From Cydia pomonella (taxonomy: Eukaryota > Arthropoda > Insecta > Lepidoptera > Tortricidae), in contig NC_084707.1 of NCBI RefSeq assembly GCF_033807575.1, forward strand, positions 17,842,550-17,906,549: DNA of 64,000 nucleotides, in the 5' to 3' direction. Of this stretch, positions 11,450 to 23,390 are shown in pieces. A program made the position numbers and the translations under genes. Under the pieces are notes generated by a model. The model was not told where the DNA came from. It worked only from the letters and a program-made list of their open reading frames with translations, and made no database searches. The number at the start of each line of letters is the position of its first letter. Position 1 is the first letter of the stretch.

Positions 11450-13354
11450 CAGTGGCGGATTAACCGAACAGCAGAAAAAGCATATGCTAAGGGCCCCGCG
11501 CCTAAGGGGGGCCCCGCGCACCGACCCTGACCATGCGATTTCGGTACGCGGAACCGGCCAAGTTCAAGTAGGACTCGCACTCCGCGGATCCTGTACTACC
11601 ACATTTTATTTACAATGTATTTTTTTTCGTAAGTCAGTAACAATATTGATCAATTATTATTATTTGTTATTATCCTGTCTATTTTTCTTTACGACGATAC
11701 CAATATTAAAGATTTTTTATTAGGCTTACGCAAAGACCTAGACCAGAGGATTTAGCATAAAGCCGAAGGTGCAGAGTGTCTCAAAACTTTTGTGCATGGT
11801 TAAGCTGCAGGAAACAGCAGAGCTCGGAAACGAACAAAAGAAGATAGTGTGTTTAAAAACATATTAGTAAAAAGCAAGGAAGGATGATTTATTTACTAAT
11901 TATTATTTCAAATAACAAATTGCACCTTACAGCTAATGCCTAATGATGATCAGCTTTGAGCCCGTAGGAGGCCAAAGGATGCGCTCCTCTACGACTGGCC
12001 GGGCGCCCAAAATATGCCGAGTTGCTGCAAAGCCGTGATACTTATGATCTAATTGTCAAAATGTTATAAAAAGAAATCAGCGGGGTCCCTATGCAGGGCT
12101 TTGCATTCGCATAGGCCGGATGTAAAGCTCTACATAGAGTCCGATACCCAAAGCATCCCAGCAAGTCGCACTTTCGAGCACGAACTAAGGCCGAGCAGCA
12201 GGCGAGCCGAGATCACATTGGTTCAATTCCAAACTCTGTTCTCCTACAATTCAGCCTTTGCATGGTGGCGCGCCGCGATAGAACACTCCGGGCCTCCACC
12301 CTTATACGGAGCTCGGCCTACGGCCTCGTTCACACTCTGGCATTGGTTTCATTCTAGGCTCTGCTTTCCTGCAGTTTGGCCTTCAGTTTCGCACGGGAAC
12401 GCTACGAAATCGGGTGGTCCGGTCGGTCCGGATATTCAGCTCGTGGGGCTCAGCCTTCGGCCTTGTTTTTTGGCTCACTTAGCCATTAGTTCCCACTTCT
12501 TAGGTCCCACTCACTTTTCACCTATTTTTACACGTTTTTATTAAACTTAATAATATTGATGTTGTTAAACAGTATCCCTACATGCTTTTATTTAACTTGC
12601 AATACTCGTAAGTTGTTTTCAAAACCTGCAAACCATCTGCAAACTATTTTTTTGACCATTTGTCAAAATTTGGCAAAATCGACCTAATCTGATGATGAAA
12701 ACCGAAGGTAAGGAGGAAATCTATATAAAAGAAAGGAACTGTGATAAAATAACACAACTTTATTAAGATTAGGCTCTTTTAAAATGGATTAGTAAAAAAA
12801 ATAAAAATTAAAAGATCGAAATTCCTCCTTATTTTTTTTCTTTCGGAGCGATTAATTCCGAAAATAATAACTTTATTAAAAAAAAGGTTTTTGGAGACCG
12901 TTATTCGTTTTGAAAGACCTTATCCAACCATACGCCACACTACAGGGTCAAAGCAAAAAAATATCAAAGAAAAAACATTTTGTATGGGAGGTATCCTAAT
13001 TTTTTTTAATAGTTTTTATTTTACCCGTTCTGTCGCAATGCATGATTTATGTATCCATGCCAAATTACAGCTATTTAGCACTAAAGATCACGGAGCAAAC
13101 CCTCGGACAGACGGACATGGTGAAACTACGTATAAGAGTTCTAGGTGACTACGAAACCCTAAAAAATACACTGCATAACATGTTAAAAACTAATAGAGAA
13201 CGAGTGGACAAAAATTAAGACATCGTAAAAATGTTGTGATGGTACTGAATCCTCGGGGTGCGAGTCCGACTCGCACTTAATCAGTTTTTTTTCAAACCAG
13301 GGGGCCCCGCGAGCTATTGTGCTAAGGGCCCCGCGCCTTCTTAATCCGCCCCTG
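11450..13354. mobile_element. Non-autonomous hAT-like DNA transposon with 8-bp target duplication
   Basis: The termini are CAGTGGCGGATTAA on the left and TTAATCCGCCCCTG on the right, an inverted pair typical of hAT elements. Both are continued by AGGGCCCCGCGCC-type sequence. The flanks are perfect 8-bp direct repeats ATCTTGAC at 11442-11449 and 13355-13362, the hAT target-site size. The 1905-bp interior has no recognisable transposase. The longest frame (12053-12544) is low-complexity GGCCT/CGGCC-rich sequence without a domain. Fragments of the GCGGCCAAGTG repeat lie inside both ends, so the element is itself a composite. Confidence 0.85.
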
Positions 13355-13362
13355 ATCTTGAC

Positions 13363-15048
13363 TCATTTTGACCATGTTACAAAAGTGAAACTAATAATGA
13401 TTAAGGACAATTCTTGCAAAAGACAATAAAAGTTGATTCACTAATAGGTACATAAATGTTTCACGTTAGGTATAATATATTATGTTCGATTCTAACAATT
13501 GTCCATATATGAGCCTATTCCTCTTTTCATACAAATGTACGCTTTCGTAAAAACTAGTGCCTGTGCAATATTGGCATTAGTTACCGAGCAGATCCCAGGC
13601 TTCCCAAAATGCTGGGACAACGCCAGGAAGGTAATGATTTGATGTTGAAACATTTAGTATATACAACTACGGAAACCTTAGGTACCTTTACATAACCCTA
13701 AAATGCACTTGATTATGATTACATAGTTTTTGAACACTTACTTGACTTCACAAAAAATACTCTGTAGATTACATATTTTCAAACACTAGCTTTCTTATAA
13801 TACCTAGGCCTGAAATATACCAATAAGTACCTACATAATAAATAATCGCCTAAAATAACTATTTAAAGCGATCAAATGTATTTGATATTATGCTTTTCGC
13901 ATATAAAACTTAGGATAGAAAATTGCGGTGTGACATCCAGTGTTGGCCGATCGGTTGTGTAGTAATCTGATTTACGTTAGGCTTAGTATGCCGTTTATAT
14001 AAGTAGAGGTCATACCGCTATAAAATACCTATATGTTACTATAACTGCGCTGGAGGAAGATCAGTACCAAGGCATCCTACCCCTTTAACAAAGTGCAACT
14101 TAGTGTGGATATTAGCAGTCTTTATTACGTATGCGTCTGATATGACGCTCGGCCAACACTGCTGATTATCAGTATCAATTTTAAATAAAACGGTATTTTT
14201 ACGCAACAATCATGCCAACTAACTAACATCTTATCTAGTCATAGCGATTCTGAGAACAATTAACCATATTAAGATATGTATTTGTTTGAATAAAATTTTT
14301 GTTTGTATTGAGTATTATATATACATTGCGGGTAATATAGTCATAAGTCGCCATCCAGGCTAGATATAGCCAGCCGATCGCCCCAGTCATGTGGAATTGA
14401 TGTAGCGATCTTCTGGGTCGCCTTGGTAACGTCGCTTTGCTCAACAATTGAAAAATCTGATGTTTTAATACTTTTTTGAGTAAAGGCTATGCTATGCTAT
14501 AAAATGATACTACATAGAGCCAGATCGAGAAAAATAAATATGGAGTTAGGTTAGGACAAGTCGTGGAGTTTTTGCTCTAGAAGGGAGCAAAAAAAAATAA
14601 GAATCGACAAAAAGAATTAGTCAATTATTGCGCCTTTTGATGGATTTTGATAGTAGAGCACTATTATCAAAATCCAGAAATTAGTCGGATTGGTCATTCA
14701 CCGCTAAGTTACGATCGTAGCGCTGTGGCGTAGCCGTAAACATAGGATTTTGATCAATCAAAATTGCTTCGTAGGACAAAAGCAAATCGACAAAGTGTCG
14801 TGATTAGCGCTGAATGGGATAAGGTGGTCTTCACATTAACGTGGGATCAGACGGTTCATTTTCGTGTTTCATTATTCATCTTTCACTCAAAGTGACACGG
14901 CTGAATACAAAATGAACCAAAAGTGAAAAATGAATTCATTAGTGAAACAATCCAACAGTGTTGGATATTTTCATTCGGCATCTTTCACTCGCACTCCGAA
15001 TGAACAAAAAATTAACAGTGAACGTTCAGTGAATTTTGCACAAGTGGT
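13363..15048. other. Intergenic, decayed repeats
   Basis: No gene recognised. AGTGTTGGCC at 13939 and GGCCAACACT at about 14150 form an inverted pair 200 bp apart, resembling a MITE, but the flanks show no clear target duplication. From about 14840 the sequence is rich in TTCATTC/GAATGAA and GTGAAA motifs. Confidence 0.35.
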
Positions 15049-15363
15049 ATGAGCAAAATATTCTATTATTTTAGAAGCATTTTAAAAATCAACCACAAAA
15101 CTGATGAGTATAAAGACAGAACACTCCGGGCAAATTCTATAAAATCTCTAATTAGTGATTTAATACTAGAGTTTAGCGAAGAAGATATTAAACATAAAAT
15201 AAAGGCGATACGGACCCGATATAATGGAATTGACCAAAATAAGTCAATCTATTAAAAGCGGTTGCTCTTCCGACGATGTCTATGTACCGACTTTGCACTG
15301 GTTTAAACATGCAGAATATTTAGTCAGTGTGTGCATCCTACGGAAAAGCACTTCGAATCTTGT
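15049..15363 (+). pseudogene. MADF-domain exon, frameshifted
   Basis: The first frame from 15049 reads DEYKDRTLRANSIKSLISDL, then EEDIKHKIKAIRTRYN. The similarity then jumps by one base at about 15220 into ELTKISQSIKSGCSSDDVYV and LHWFKHAEYLV. The order YKDR, helix, KIKxIRTxY, ExxK, KSGxxxDDVYxPxLxWF is that of a MADF DNA-binding domain, found in insect transcription factors and in the accessory protein of PIF/Harbinger transposons. The open stretch ends at a good donor, CTT|GTAAGT, at 15364, suggesting it was once a spliced exon. The N-terminal part of the domain is not recognisable. Whether the source was a host gene or a transposon is unknown. Confidence 0.55.
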
Positions 15364-15424
15364 AAGTACATATCTCATTTCCATATTTTTTATCAAACAA
15401 ATACCTATGTAACAAAGGGTGATT

Positions 15425-16708
15425 ACTTTAATTTTATTTTTATTTTTATTTTATTGATAAAAATGTTTACATGACATTACAGTTGAACCAATGCGTCACG
15501 AAACTTAAACTAACTAATAATTATAAGTAGGTATTAACAATTATAAAACAATAATGGCACATTAACAGATTAAATTGGGACAGTAGAGCACCTAGCATCC
15601 ATCGCCTCACAGAATCTCAAGCATTCACTATACACTGCCGCCCATCGCCAAGCAAATAGATCGCATTCAGGCGTCGATGCCAGGAGCGCATTGAGCAGTG
15701 AGAGGGCGCGGGGCAGCGGCGAGTTCCTGCGCGATACGGTGCGCGCCGGCGGCACGGCCAACAGGTCGCGTTGTCGTGCTCTGAGGGCCATTCTCGGGAC
15801 GTCCGGAACAAACAGGCGCACGAGACCAGAAACAACTTCGGGACAGTCTGACTCCCCACGCAAGGCTCGGCATGCCATGACAAGGAGTTGGTAATTCCGC
15901 CTGACCTCCAAGGAATTGTACCCGAGGGAGCCGAGAAGATACTTTGTCGGGTACAGGTACGGATAGAATCCGAATATTTTTTTATAAAGGAACCTTAAAA
16001 ACGCTTTCTGGACCTTCTCAAGCAGTAAAGCATACGTCGACTCGTAGGGGTTCCAAATGATCGACGAAGTCTCCAGCTTACTCCTTACTAGACCATTGTA
16101 CACCATTTTTATGGCCACCGGGTCATGAAAATCGCGAAGGTTTCGGATTACAAAACCCAGCCTTTGAAAAGAGCTCTTCGCGAGAGAAAAAATATGCTCG
16201 TGAAAAGTTAGCCGTGCATCGAACACTACGCCCAGATCCTTGACGGAAAAGACACGATTTATCGGCTCTGACCCCAGTATATAATGCCCATATATAGCGG
16301 AACGAGAGCGGCTAAATGTACACACACAACACTTGACTGGGTTGAAATGAAGTTTATTGTGCATACTCCACCGAAACACCAGGTCGATGTCCTCCTGTAA
16401 CGTCTCGCAATCAGTTCTTTGCTCAATCCTGTATACCAGCTTCAGATCATCAGCATACAAGAGACATTGAGCCGCCCGAAGAACTGATTTGAGATCGTTA
16501 ATCATGATGCCGAAAAACAAGGGTCCCAAGATGGAGCCCTGACTCACGCCGGACCGGGTGTGGTAAGGAGTCGAGACAAAACAGCCATGTCGGACGAATT
16601 GCTGCCGATCGCGCAGATAGTTGGCAAAAAAGGCTAGTAGCTTGGGAGAGAAACCAATTTCATCAAGTTTCCTAAGCAGCACATCGTTATCCACGCGATC
16701 GATTATAG
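15425..16708 (-). mobile_element. 5'-truncated non-LTR retrotransposon (Jockey-type)
   Basis: Spans the RT coding fragment, a short 3' UTR and the A-rich tail (on the minus strand CAATAAAATAAAAATAAAAA, near 15425-15460). The element is cut off within the RT domain at about 16708, where AT-rich unrelated DNA begins. It lies 60 bp from the broken MADF exon, so it probably inserted into that locus. Confidence 0.8.
15570..16706 (-). pseudogene. Reverse transcriptase C-terminal fragment of a Jockey-type element
   Basis: An open frame of about 380 codons starting inside the RT domain at the family's DRVD-HDVLLRKL block (here IDRVDNDVLLRKL). Next come GVSQGSILGPLFF and the catalytic LYADDLKL motif, then the thumb and a C-terminal region with LEKVQKAFLRFLYKK. 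The frame is uninterrupted to TAA, but the endonuclease and the first RT motifs are missing. The product could not be functional alone. The listed N-terminus is only where similarity begins; there is no ATG. Confidence 0.8.
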
Positions 16709-17525
16709 CCAATCATCAAAATATTTTCATTCGGTTTTGTTAATTCTAGCTCTTAAGAGGCCGTTATCGATTTTAGTCGCAAAATTATTTTTTTTAAACA
16801 GACTCACTTGATTAGTAATGATTTTTTTTCTGATGGATGTTTAGGTAAACGCGCGTAAAGCAGTGATTTTGTGGATCTTATTTGTAAATTTCGTAAAGTT
16901 TGGACTGCTAAAAATGGTAATGGTAAACTACATTTTTGTTATCATAAATTTGAAGTAGTGTAAATTAAAGTTAGACGAAATCAATTTACTCCAGAAATTA
17001 CTTCAATATAAGTGAAAATTTCTCTGAAAATCGACTTAATTTCAACGTACTCGTAATTTTGATATTTAAACAATCTACAACATTTGCTGAATTTGTTCTT
17101 ATACATCATTTTGTATAATTTACTACAATAATTTGTTGATGAATTTTTAAAAACTGTCCCTTCTCATCACATATTACCAGGGACACACGCTTGCGACCTC
17201 ATTATTAAAAGGCAAGATGAAAAAATGTGCTAATAGAAACCAATACTTGTTATTTAGATATAACGTAACAAAAGGTGTACAATTTCAACGACTAAATCTT
17301 TCAATTTTACAATTTTGCTCTAAAATCATTACCGGGCTCTTAACATAGGGACTCTTCTTATCATGTTCCATTATTTATTAAATGATCTCAAATAAAGCTC
17401 TTTCCAAGACGCACAACTTTATTCGACGCCATAGTGAAAGAAAAGAGAAAATGAATAATTTTACCAGCGGCCGTGTGAACATGAAATGAATTCACTCAAG
17501 TCTACATTCATTCGAGTGACTGCCT
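16709..17525. other. AT-rich spacer
   Basis: No gene seen. GAATGAA/TTCATTC-rich DNA recurs at 17440-17515, mirroring 14840-15040 on the other side of the MADF exon and RT fragment. This could mark the two ends of one older transposon that contained the MADF exon. Confidence 0.3.
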
Positions 17526-17653
17526 GGGCTATAACCGCGAAAATCGAAGTTCGTCAATTGCGGGCATTTTTCTCTGACACTCTAATAACGTCTTAGTGAG
17601 AGTAAAAGAGAAAGATCCCCGCAATTTGCGAATTTCGGGTTTCGCGGTAGGCT
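17526..17653 (+). repeat. Short MITE-like repeat, family A copy 2
   Basis: GGGCTATAACCGCGAAAATC at the left and TTTCGCGGTAGGCTC at the right, with the shared core ACGTCTTAGTGAGAGTAAAA. Opposite orientation to copies 1 and 3. Confidence 0.75.
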
Positions 17654-17659
17654 CTCTGA

Positions 17660-17815
17660 TCCCACCTTTATATACGGATCCGCACGCCGCGCGCCGCTAC
17701 GCTGTGCATGCGAGCGGGACATCGTTAATATCGTTATATACGTTCATAGCGCTGTCACATTCACACGCCGGAGCTGCGTGCGGATCCGCATTAGTGTGAT
17801 ATCCGCGTATGTGAA
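17660..17815. repeat. Palindromic repeat around CGGATCCGCAC
   Basis: TATACGGATCCGCACGCC on the left is mirrored by GCTGCGTGCGGATCCGCATT on the right, followed by GTGATATCCGCGTAT. The right half (GTGCGGATCCG and GTGATATCCGCGTAT) recurs at 36180-36215. Confidence 0.5.
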
Positions 17816-19051
17816 GGAGTTTTTAATTGTCAAACGAAATCTTTCTTTACCCTAATAAGATCCGGATGTGTACCTACTACCTACGCTACTTGGTCTCTCT
17901 CCTGGATAAAATTTAAAAGAAAAAATATACCTTTTTCGAAGTATCGTGGTAAAAACTATATTTTCCAGTGCGTCACTATGTTTTGACGGTAATAAATGTT
18001 AGGTAGGTAATTTACCTATACATATATCTATGTGCTTTCACGAAAGATTCCTATTGAATCATTTTATTTTTTAACCATGAAAAATAATCAATCAGAGATG
18101 TACCTAATGATACAAACATAAGGTATGTCAAATTGCTAAAAAAATCTTCCGTCGGTTGATTTCTGTTGTCTGTAACATAAATGTTAAATAAAAATCGCAG
18201 ACATTACCAAATAATGTAGGTAGGTACCTACCTTATTTATAGCATGTAAGTAGTTTATATTTCAATAATGGATTTTTATATCCAATGGAACATAAAACCA
18301 CTGAAGCGTATAGATATTAAACTGCAACCTTCAAAGCATTTCATACAACAATGTGCTCTGCAAACTACCATTATGGTCGGTTCTCTGTAAAAAGGCCAGC
18401 CAATGTCATCCGTAATAAAATAATTATTTTCATGGGATTTCACTCACCTGGCTCACTTAGAGCCACATGCCATATTCCTACCATAATTTTAAACGCTTGA
18501 GTTATCTTTAGATAATGCTACCTTTATTACCCATATGTAGGATGTATACTGTACCTACTTATATTGCCACTTTGCATTCAATGTGTTTAAAAACGTATTC
18601 ATTCCACAGATTTAATTTTAATAGGTATGTTTTAATATAGTGTCTTATGAAGTCAGAGCGATTTCGCGATTTTGAATCTCGAACCTTCTTGTAAGTAATT
18701 TCATAACCATAAGGGTTAAAAACTCGATTTGGATTTGTATATGTCATACTTGTATAGGTACGCGGGGACTTACGAATCTATGCCGTTATCCCCTTGCTCA
18801 GGGACAGTCTAATTTGTATTTATGAAACGGAAGAGAATGAGAATAGATTACTTACTGGCTTTAAAGTGGTAGTCAGAATGTTTGTTGAAAAGGAAATTGT
18901 GTGCTAGACGTACACCACATAGAGCTCAATTATATATCAGAAATTCAACATCGGAATTCTGTGGTCACGGTATAAATTCAGATTCAAATTGTCTGTGGCA
19001 CCAGTTTTTTCATGTGGACATAAGTTTTTTGTCATTTTTTTTATTTTTGAT
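17816..19051. other. Intergenic, no gene seen
   Basis: AT-rich DNA with many TAGGTA/TACCTA motifs and no recognised coding sequence or repeat ends. Confidence 0.35.
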
Positions 19052-19353
19052 ATAAGCTTTTATCGCTGACTGTACTTTTCTTTCGACGGGCAACTAATAC
19101 GCATCGAGACAATTCTAACAAACCCAAACACAACTAGGTTGCGTTGTTTTATCACATCACAGAGTTCCTATGGCCACCCCCTGAGTCCATCATCAGTTCA
19201 GCTCAATGGTCCCATAATATTGCATTGACACCCAACTTACATATGCATGTGATACCTATTTCAGCTTAATCGAATAATGGGAAGTGGGTATAATTCAGTT
19301 TGCAAAATTAGACCCGGACAAACGTTAGGCACAAACAAGTTAAATAAAAGCTT
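19052..19353 (+). repeat. Retroelement 3'-end repeat ending AAATAAAAGCTT, copy 1
   Basis: About 300 bp from AAGCTTTTATCGCTGACTGT through GGTTGCGTTGTTTTATCACA and ATAATATTGCATTG to TAAATAAAAGCTT. A closely related copy is at 39113-39436, where a paralogous empty site supports a discrete insertion. It looks like the 3' end of a non-LTR element or a SINE using it. Confidence 0.65.
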
Positions 19354-20291
19354 CAGCTCGCAGGTCCGCCTTACACTGAATATTACGTGGTGTTTTATTT
19401 TATTGATTTTCCATATTATTGTGATTATGTACCTAAATATAAATCTTTTACCTACCTTACTAAATAGCGTCGACGAAAAGAAATAGCAAGTATCTTGACG
19501 CTATACAATTTTAACACTGATTTAAAAGGCAGAATAGAACATAGATCGGATCTAGATCTGGTTGTGTAGAAAATTAGGGCAAATACCTAGTGTACAGATA
19601 ATAAGTAATGGTTGCGGAAAATTATGAAAAAAGTTGGTTTTGAATTTAGTATATCTAGGTTTAAAGTGACTAGTGCGGCCATAGCGTGGGCGGAGGCAAA
19701 CACGCAATTAATGTTCCGTATATTAAATCCCAAGTAGCAATACTATTCTTTTTTTTAAGTTTAATGGTAGAGGATGATTAATGGTCATACTCTGCAAGGT
19801 GAATGTATAGGTTCCGAAAATGCGATAAAAATGTTGGGTGTCGTATTTTAATAAAAGGTAAACTCATTATTAGTCATTATCTACAAATTTTTCGCATTAA
19901 GGAAATTTGGTTTCACAGTAAAAATTGTTGAGTATTTAAGACCTACTTACCCTAAAAATGCCTCAGGTATACCTACTATTAGGTAACACCAAAATATACA
20001 TTTTGGTTTCATATCCATAAACTTGATAGGTACGAGAAAACTCAATGACGTCTCAACCAGCAGGCGCATCAAATTGTAAGTACCTGTATTTAGGGGGTTA
20101 TTACATCTATCCTTTTTCAGAACACTTTCTGCTTAGAGGAATTGAGGATGGTGTTTCCCTGTCCCTCTTAGCAGCAAGATAGCAAATCAGAAAGTGTCCG
20201 GCGGTTTCCCTTTTGAGTACTCGTCGTATGGGACACGAAATAAAAAGTACTTCCGAAAAAAAGTGTTTTTATGGCGTCGTATCTGAGGTCT
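19354..20291. other. Intergenic, no gene seen
   Basis: AT-rich spacer. The last nine bases (20283-20291, CTGAGGTCT) are the left target-site duplication of the next element. Confidence 0.4.
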
Positions 20292-21147
20292 GGGTTATTC
20301 CCACTAGTTACCACTAAGTTGTTACCAGTGGTAACTACTGGGATTTTTTTTCCCAGTAGTTACCACTGGTAAAAGGTGGGATTTTTTTTCCCAGTAGTTA
20401 CCACTGGTAAAAGGTGGGAATTTTTTTCCCAGTAGTTACCACCAAAATGTTGTTAGAGTTCAATACTAATAAAAACAGTAGTAATAGTATAGTATAAATA
20501 ATAATGAGTGCCTTAATAAATAATTAGTATTTCAGTTAACTGCTTTAAAAGTGATGAAAAATATTACAACCACTGCAAGTGCATGAAATTAAAAGTTAAA
20601 GAGAAATTAACATTTCGTTGAAATTTATCTTATTAATTGTATCTATGAAACCTAGATCTTTTGTTAACGGCGCTTACGTCGCACTGCGTAGCGCAGCGTT
20701 GTTTTTGGCGTAAACGCCATCGACAATAAGATCCGTTTAAATAAATAAAGTTACAACTATACAAACGAACAAACAAATCAGTCAAAGACTGACTATTTTT
20801 GATCATTTTTAAGGCAGTTTACTGAAACAGTAATCGACTTATAATTAGAGTAATAACTTATAATTAATTCAACTTTTAATTAATTATTGATTAAAGCACT
20901 CTATATTTATACTGTTTTTGTTAGTATTAAACGCTAACCAAATTTTGGTGGTAACTACTGGGAAAAAATCCCAGCTTGTACCAGTGGCAACTACTGGGAA
21001 AAAAAATTCCCAGTAGTTACCACCAAACCAAGTTCGTGGTAACTAGTGGGATTTTTTTCCAAGTAGTTACGAGTGGTAAAAGGTGGGAAATAAAATCCCA
21101 GTAGTTACCACTCGTAACAACTTGGTGGTAACTAGTGGGAATAACCC
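20292..21147. mobile_element. Foldback-type DNA transposon built of repeated hairpin modules
   Basis: Starts GGGTTATTCCCACTAGTTAC and ends with the mirror image, GTAACTAGTGGGAATAACCC. Each end holds several copies of a module, CCCAGTAGTTACCACTGGTA followed by AAAGGTGGGA and a T-run. The module is itself near-palindromic (CAGTAGTTACCACTGGTAAC). The 480-bp centre (about 20462-20940) is unrelated AT-rich DNA without an ORF. The flanks are an imperfect 9-bp duplication, CTGAGGTCT and GCGAGGTCT (20283-20291 and 21148-21156; the last seven bases match). A 9-bp duplication with long modular ends would fit a Mutator-like or foldback element. The class is an inference. Confidence 0.8.
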
Positions 21148-21156
21148 GCGAGGTCT

Positions 21157-22059
21157 TTGTCCCAAGTGTGGCGTGGCGCTTTGACTTCATTTATTAACGC
21201 ATATTAATTACTACTCAGGGAATTTATTATTCCGGCGATCGTAACGTCATACAACCACAAATGGTACAGAGTTCAATAAAGTGAGTGCATTTAGTACAAC
21301 AATTTGGTGTTTTGGGGAAACGCCGCTTTTTTTATATTAGCCGTATTGTTGTTTTTTATATTGTTTACTCTGCTCATGTATACTCAGCCAAAAGATCTAG
21401 TAATGCTACTAACACGACCACATGTGGCCGCCGCGTAATTCTTGTGAGCCTGTGATTGAACGAAATAAAATAATCTACCTAGTTGTCATAAGAATTCACG
21501 GGTTTGTTAAATAAAGTATTGACTAAAAACGGCATTTTTATTTTAATAAACCTAAGACGCACGATGGCACGATCATAGTACAAAGAGTGAGGAAGCAGGT
21601 TATCTTCATACAAACGCACCGCGCGCGGCATGTTGGTTTTCGATAAGGTTGATTTCAAATTGAAGTTACCTTTTACCCTTTGAGTACGGAACCCTAAAAA
21701 CTATCTCTTGAAAAAATAGTAAAAAATTTAGTTAAAAACTTTCAGAAAAATTAAAAAAATACGTGCAAGATTGCGACAGTTATCAAATTTATATATTTCA
21801 TGTAGAATTTAATAATGTTTAACATATATTTTTTTCGAAAATTAAAATCGGATTTGTGAAAAACTCGAATTTGTACTTTAGCTGTAATAAAATAAAAATG
21901 TATTTTCTTTTTTTTTGTATATTTTTTTAAACCTGAAGCATTTCAAGCTTAATTTTTAGTGAAAGCGAAATATCCAGTTCCAGTATCAGGTTAATAATCC
22001 AGTAAAATGAAATTAATTTTTTCGCTAAGGGCAGTTTGGCCATGCTTGCCATGTGAAGT
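21157..22059. other. Intergenic, no gene seen
   Basis: AT-rich. A short TACGGAACCCTAAAAA tail at about 21686-21702 is a fragment of the repeat described at 6063-6622. Confidence 0.35.
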
Positions 22060-22840
22060 AGTACGGTCGCCAAATCTCAAAAGCCCTCTAGAAACACGAT
22101 TTAATTGACTCGGCTCGGCCTTACCCACAACCGGTATCAATGTGTTCGGACAGTTCTCCTGATCACCGTACATGCGGTAGTAAAGCGGAAAAATGGTGGA
22201 GGGGATAGTAATGACGTCACAAAGATGGCGGCCGGACCTATTCTTTTTGGCAGTGTATCTCGAAAACCACTTAACCGATTTTAATCATCAAGGTGTCAAA
22301 TAATAGCTTATATTATGGAGATTATTTCCTTTTCTACAAACATTTACGTGAAACCTATAGGAAAAAAAATAATCACAAAAAACAGTTTTTTTATAAAATT
22401 ATTTTTTTTTATTTTGTAAAAATCTCCGTAAATATTAGCATTTCGCAAATTTTGTTTAATATAAAACGTATTGCTTCATTATCAAGGAATATAATGAGCC
22501 TTAAAACATACAGATCGAGTAATAAACAATGAAGCTACACTCATTTATTTGCGCATGGGTAACGATAACTGGCTTTTACCGGTCGAAACTGTGGTGACTG
22601 TTACGATACGTATTGAATGGAATTTATAGAGTATCGGTTTTAATTACTGAAATTATAATGACAATTATAAAAACCAGACACAATAATGTTACCTTACTTC
22701 GACGTTTAGTCTCTTTTTTCGTCTTAATCATAGGTAGGTACATATTTCTTTTTACTTAAAAATTTTATACAGGGTGAACTTTTAACCACCAATCATACTC
22801 TGCGCAGCGACTTTATAGGTCATACTGAACAACTTTTACT
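22060..22840 (+). repeat. Left arm of a large inverted repeat
   Basis: From AGTACGGTCGCC to ACAACTTTTACT, about 781 bp. The reverse complement of nearly the whole stretch is found at 35258-36028. Translated open frames in the two arms (22293-22532 and 35565-35804) differ at only three of 79 residues, so the arms are highly similar. Internal landmarks are GACGTCACAAAGATGGCG, GTATCTCGAAAACCACTTAA and ATACAGGGTGAACTTTTAAC. Confidence 0.85.
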
Positions 22841-22855
22841 ATTAGTAGTCCACAA

Positions 22856-23170
22856 GCCGCTCAGAGGCCAGATTTAATTGACTCAGCTCGGCCTTACCCA
22901 CAACCGGTATCAATGTGTTCGGGCGTTTCTCCTGATCACCGTACATGCGGTAGTAAAGCGGAAAAATGGTGGGAGGGGATAGTAATGACGTCACAAAGAT
23001 GGCGTCCGGACCTATTCTTTTTGGCGGTGTATCTCGAAAACCACTTAACCGATTGTATTCATCGAGGTGTCAACTAATAGCTTATATTATGGAGATTATT
23101 TCCTTTTTACAAACATTTACGTGAAACCTATAGGAAAATAATAATCACAAAAAACATTTTTTTTTATACA
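22856..23170 (+). repeat. Partial direct duplication of the left arm
   Basis: Repeats the outer 310 bp of the left arm in the same orientation, from CCGCTC-AGAGGCCAG through TTGACTCAGCTCGGCC and GATGGCGTCCGGACC to AATCACAAAAAACA, with scattered mismatches. Its start (GCCGCTCAGAGGCCAG) matches the right arm better than the left arm, where that segment is replaced. Confidence 0.75.
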
Positions 23171-23390
23171 TTTGGTTGGTAGGTTTGTCTTATGTTTTAA
23201 AGCAGTAAAATCTTTCAAGTCGAAACACAGTATAAATATACATTTTGTTGTCTAATCTAAAAGTATGATGTTCATTGTTTAAGACTGATTAGTGATTACT
23301 GAATTAAATAACATGCTATTTGTTATTTTTGTTTTATTTTTTAAATCAGGTATTAATTTATTCACTATGTATCACTATACAGGCAAAATG

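Noticed and set aside
12053..12544. Possible transposase in the hAT-like element
   Set aside because: The translation is low-complexity sequence from GGCCT/CGGCC repeats and shows no hAT dimerisation or catalytic motif.
13938..14160. hAT MITE with CAGTGTTGGCC ends
   Set aside because: The inverted pair is clear, but the flanking 8-mers do not match, so element boundaries cannot be supported.
22293..22532. 79-codon frame found in both arms of the large inverted repeat
   Set aside because: Its near-identity in the two arms follows from DNA similarity. The composition is AT-driven (poly-Lys/Phe) with no domain.
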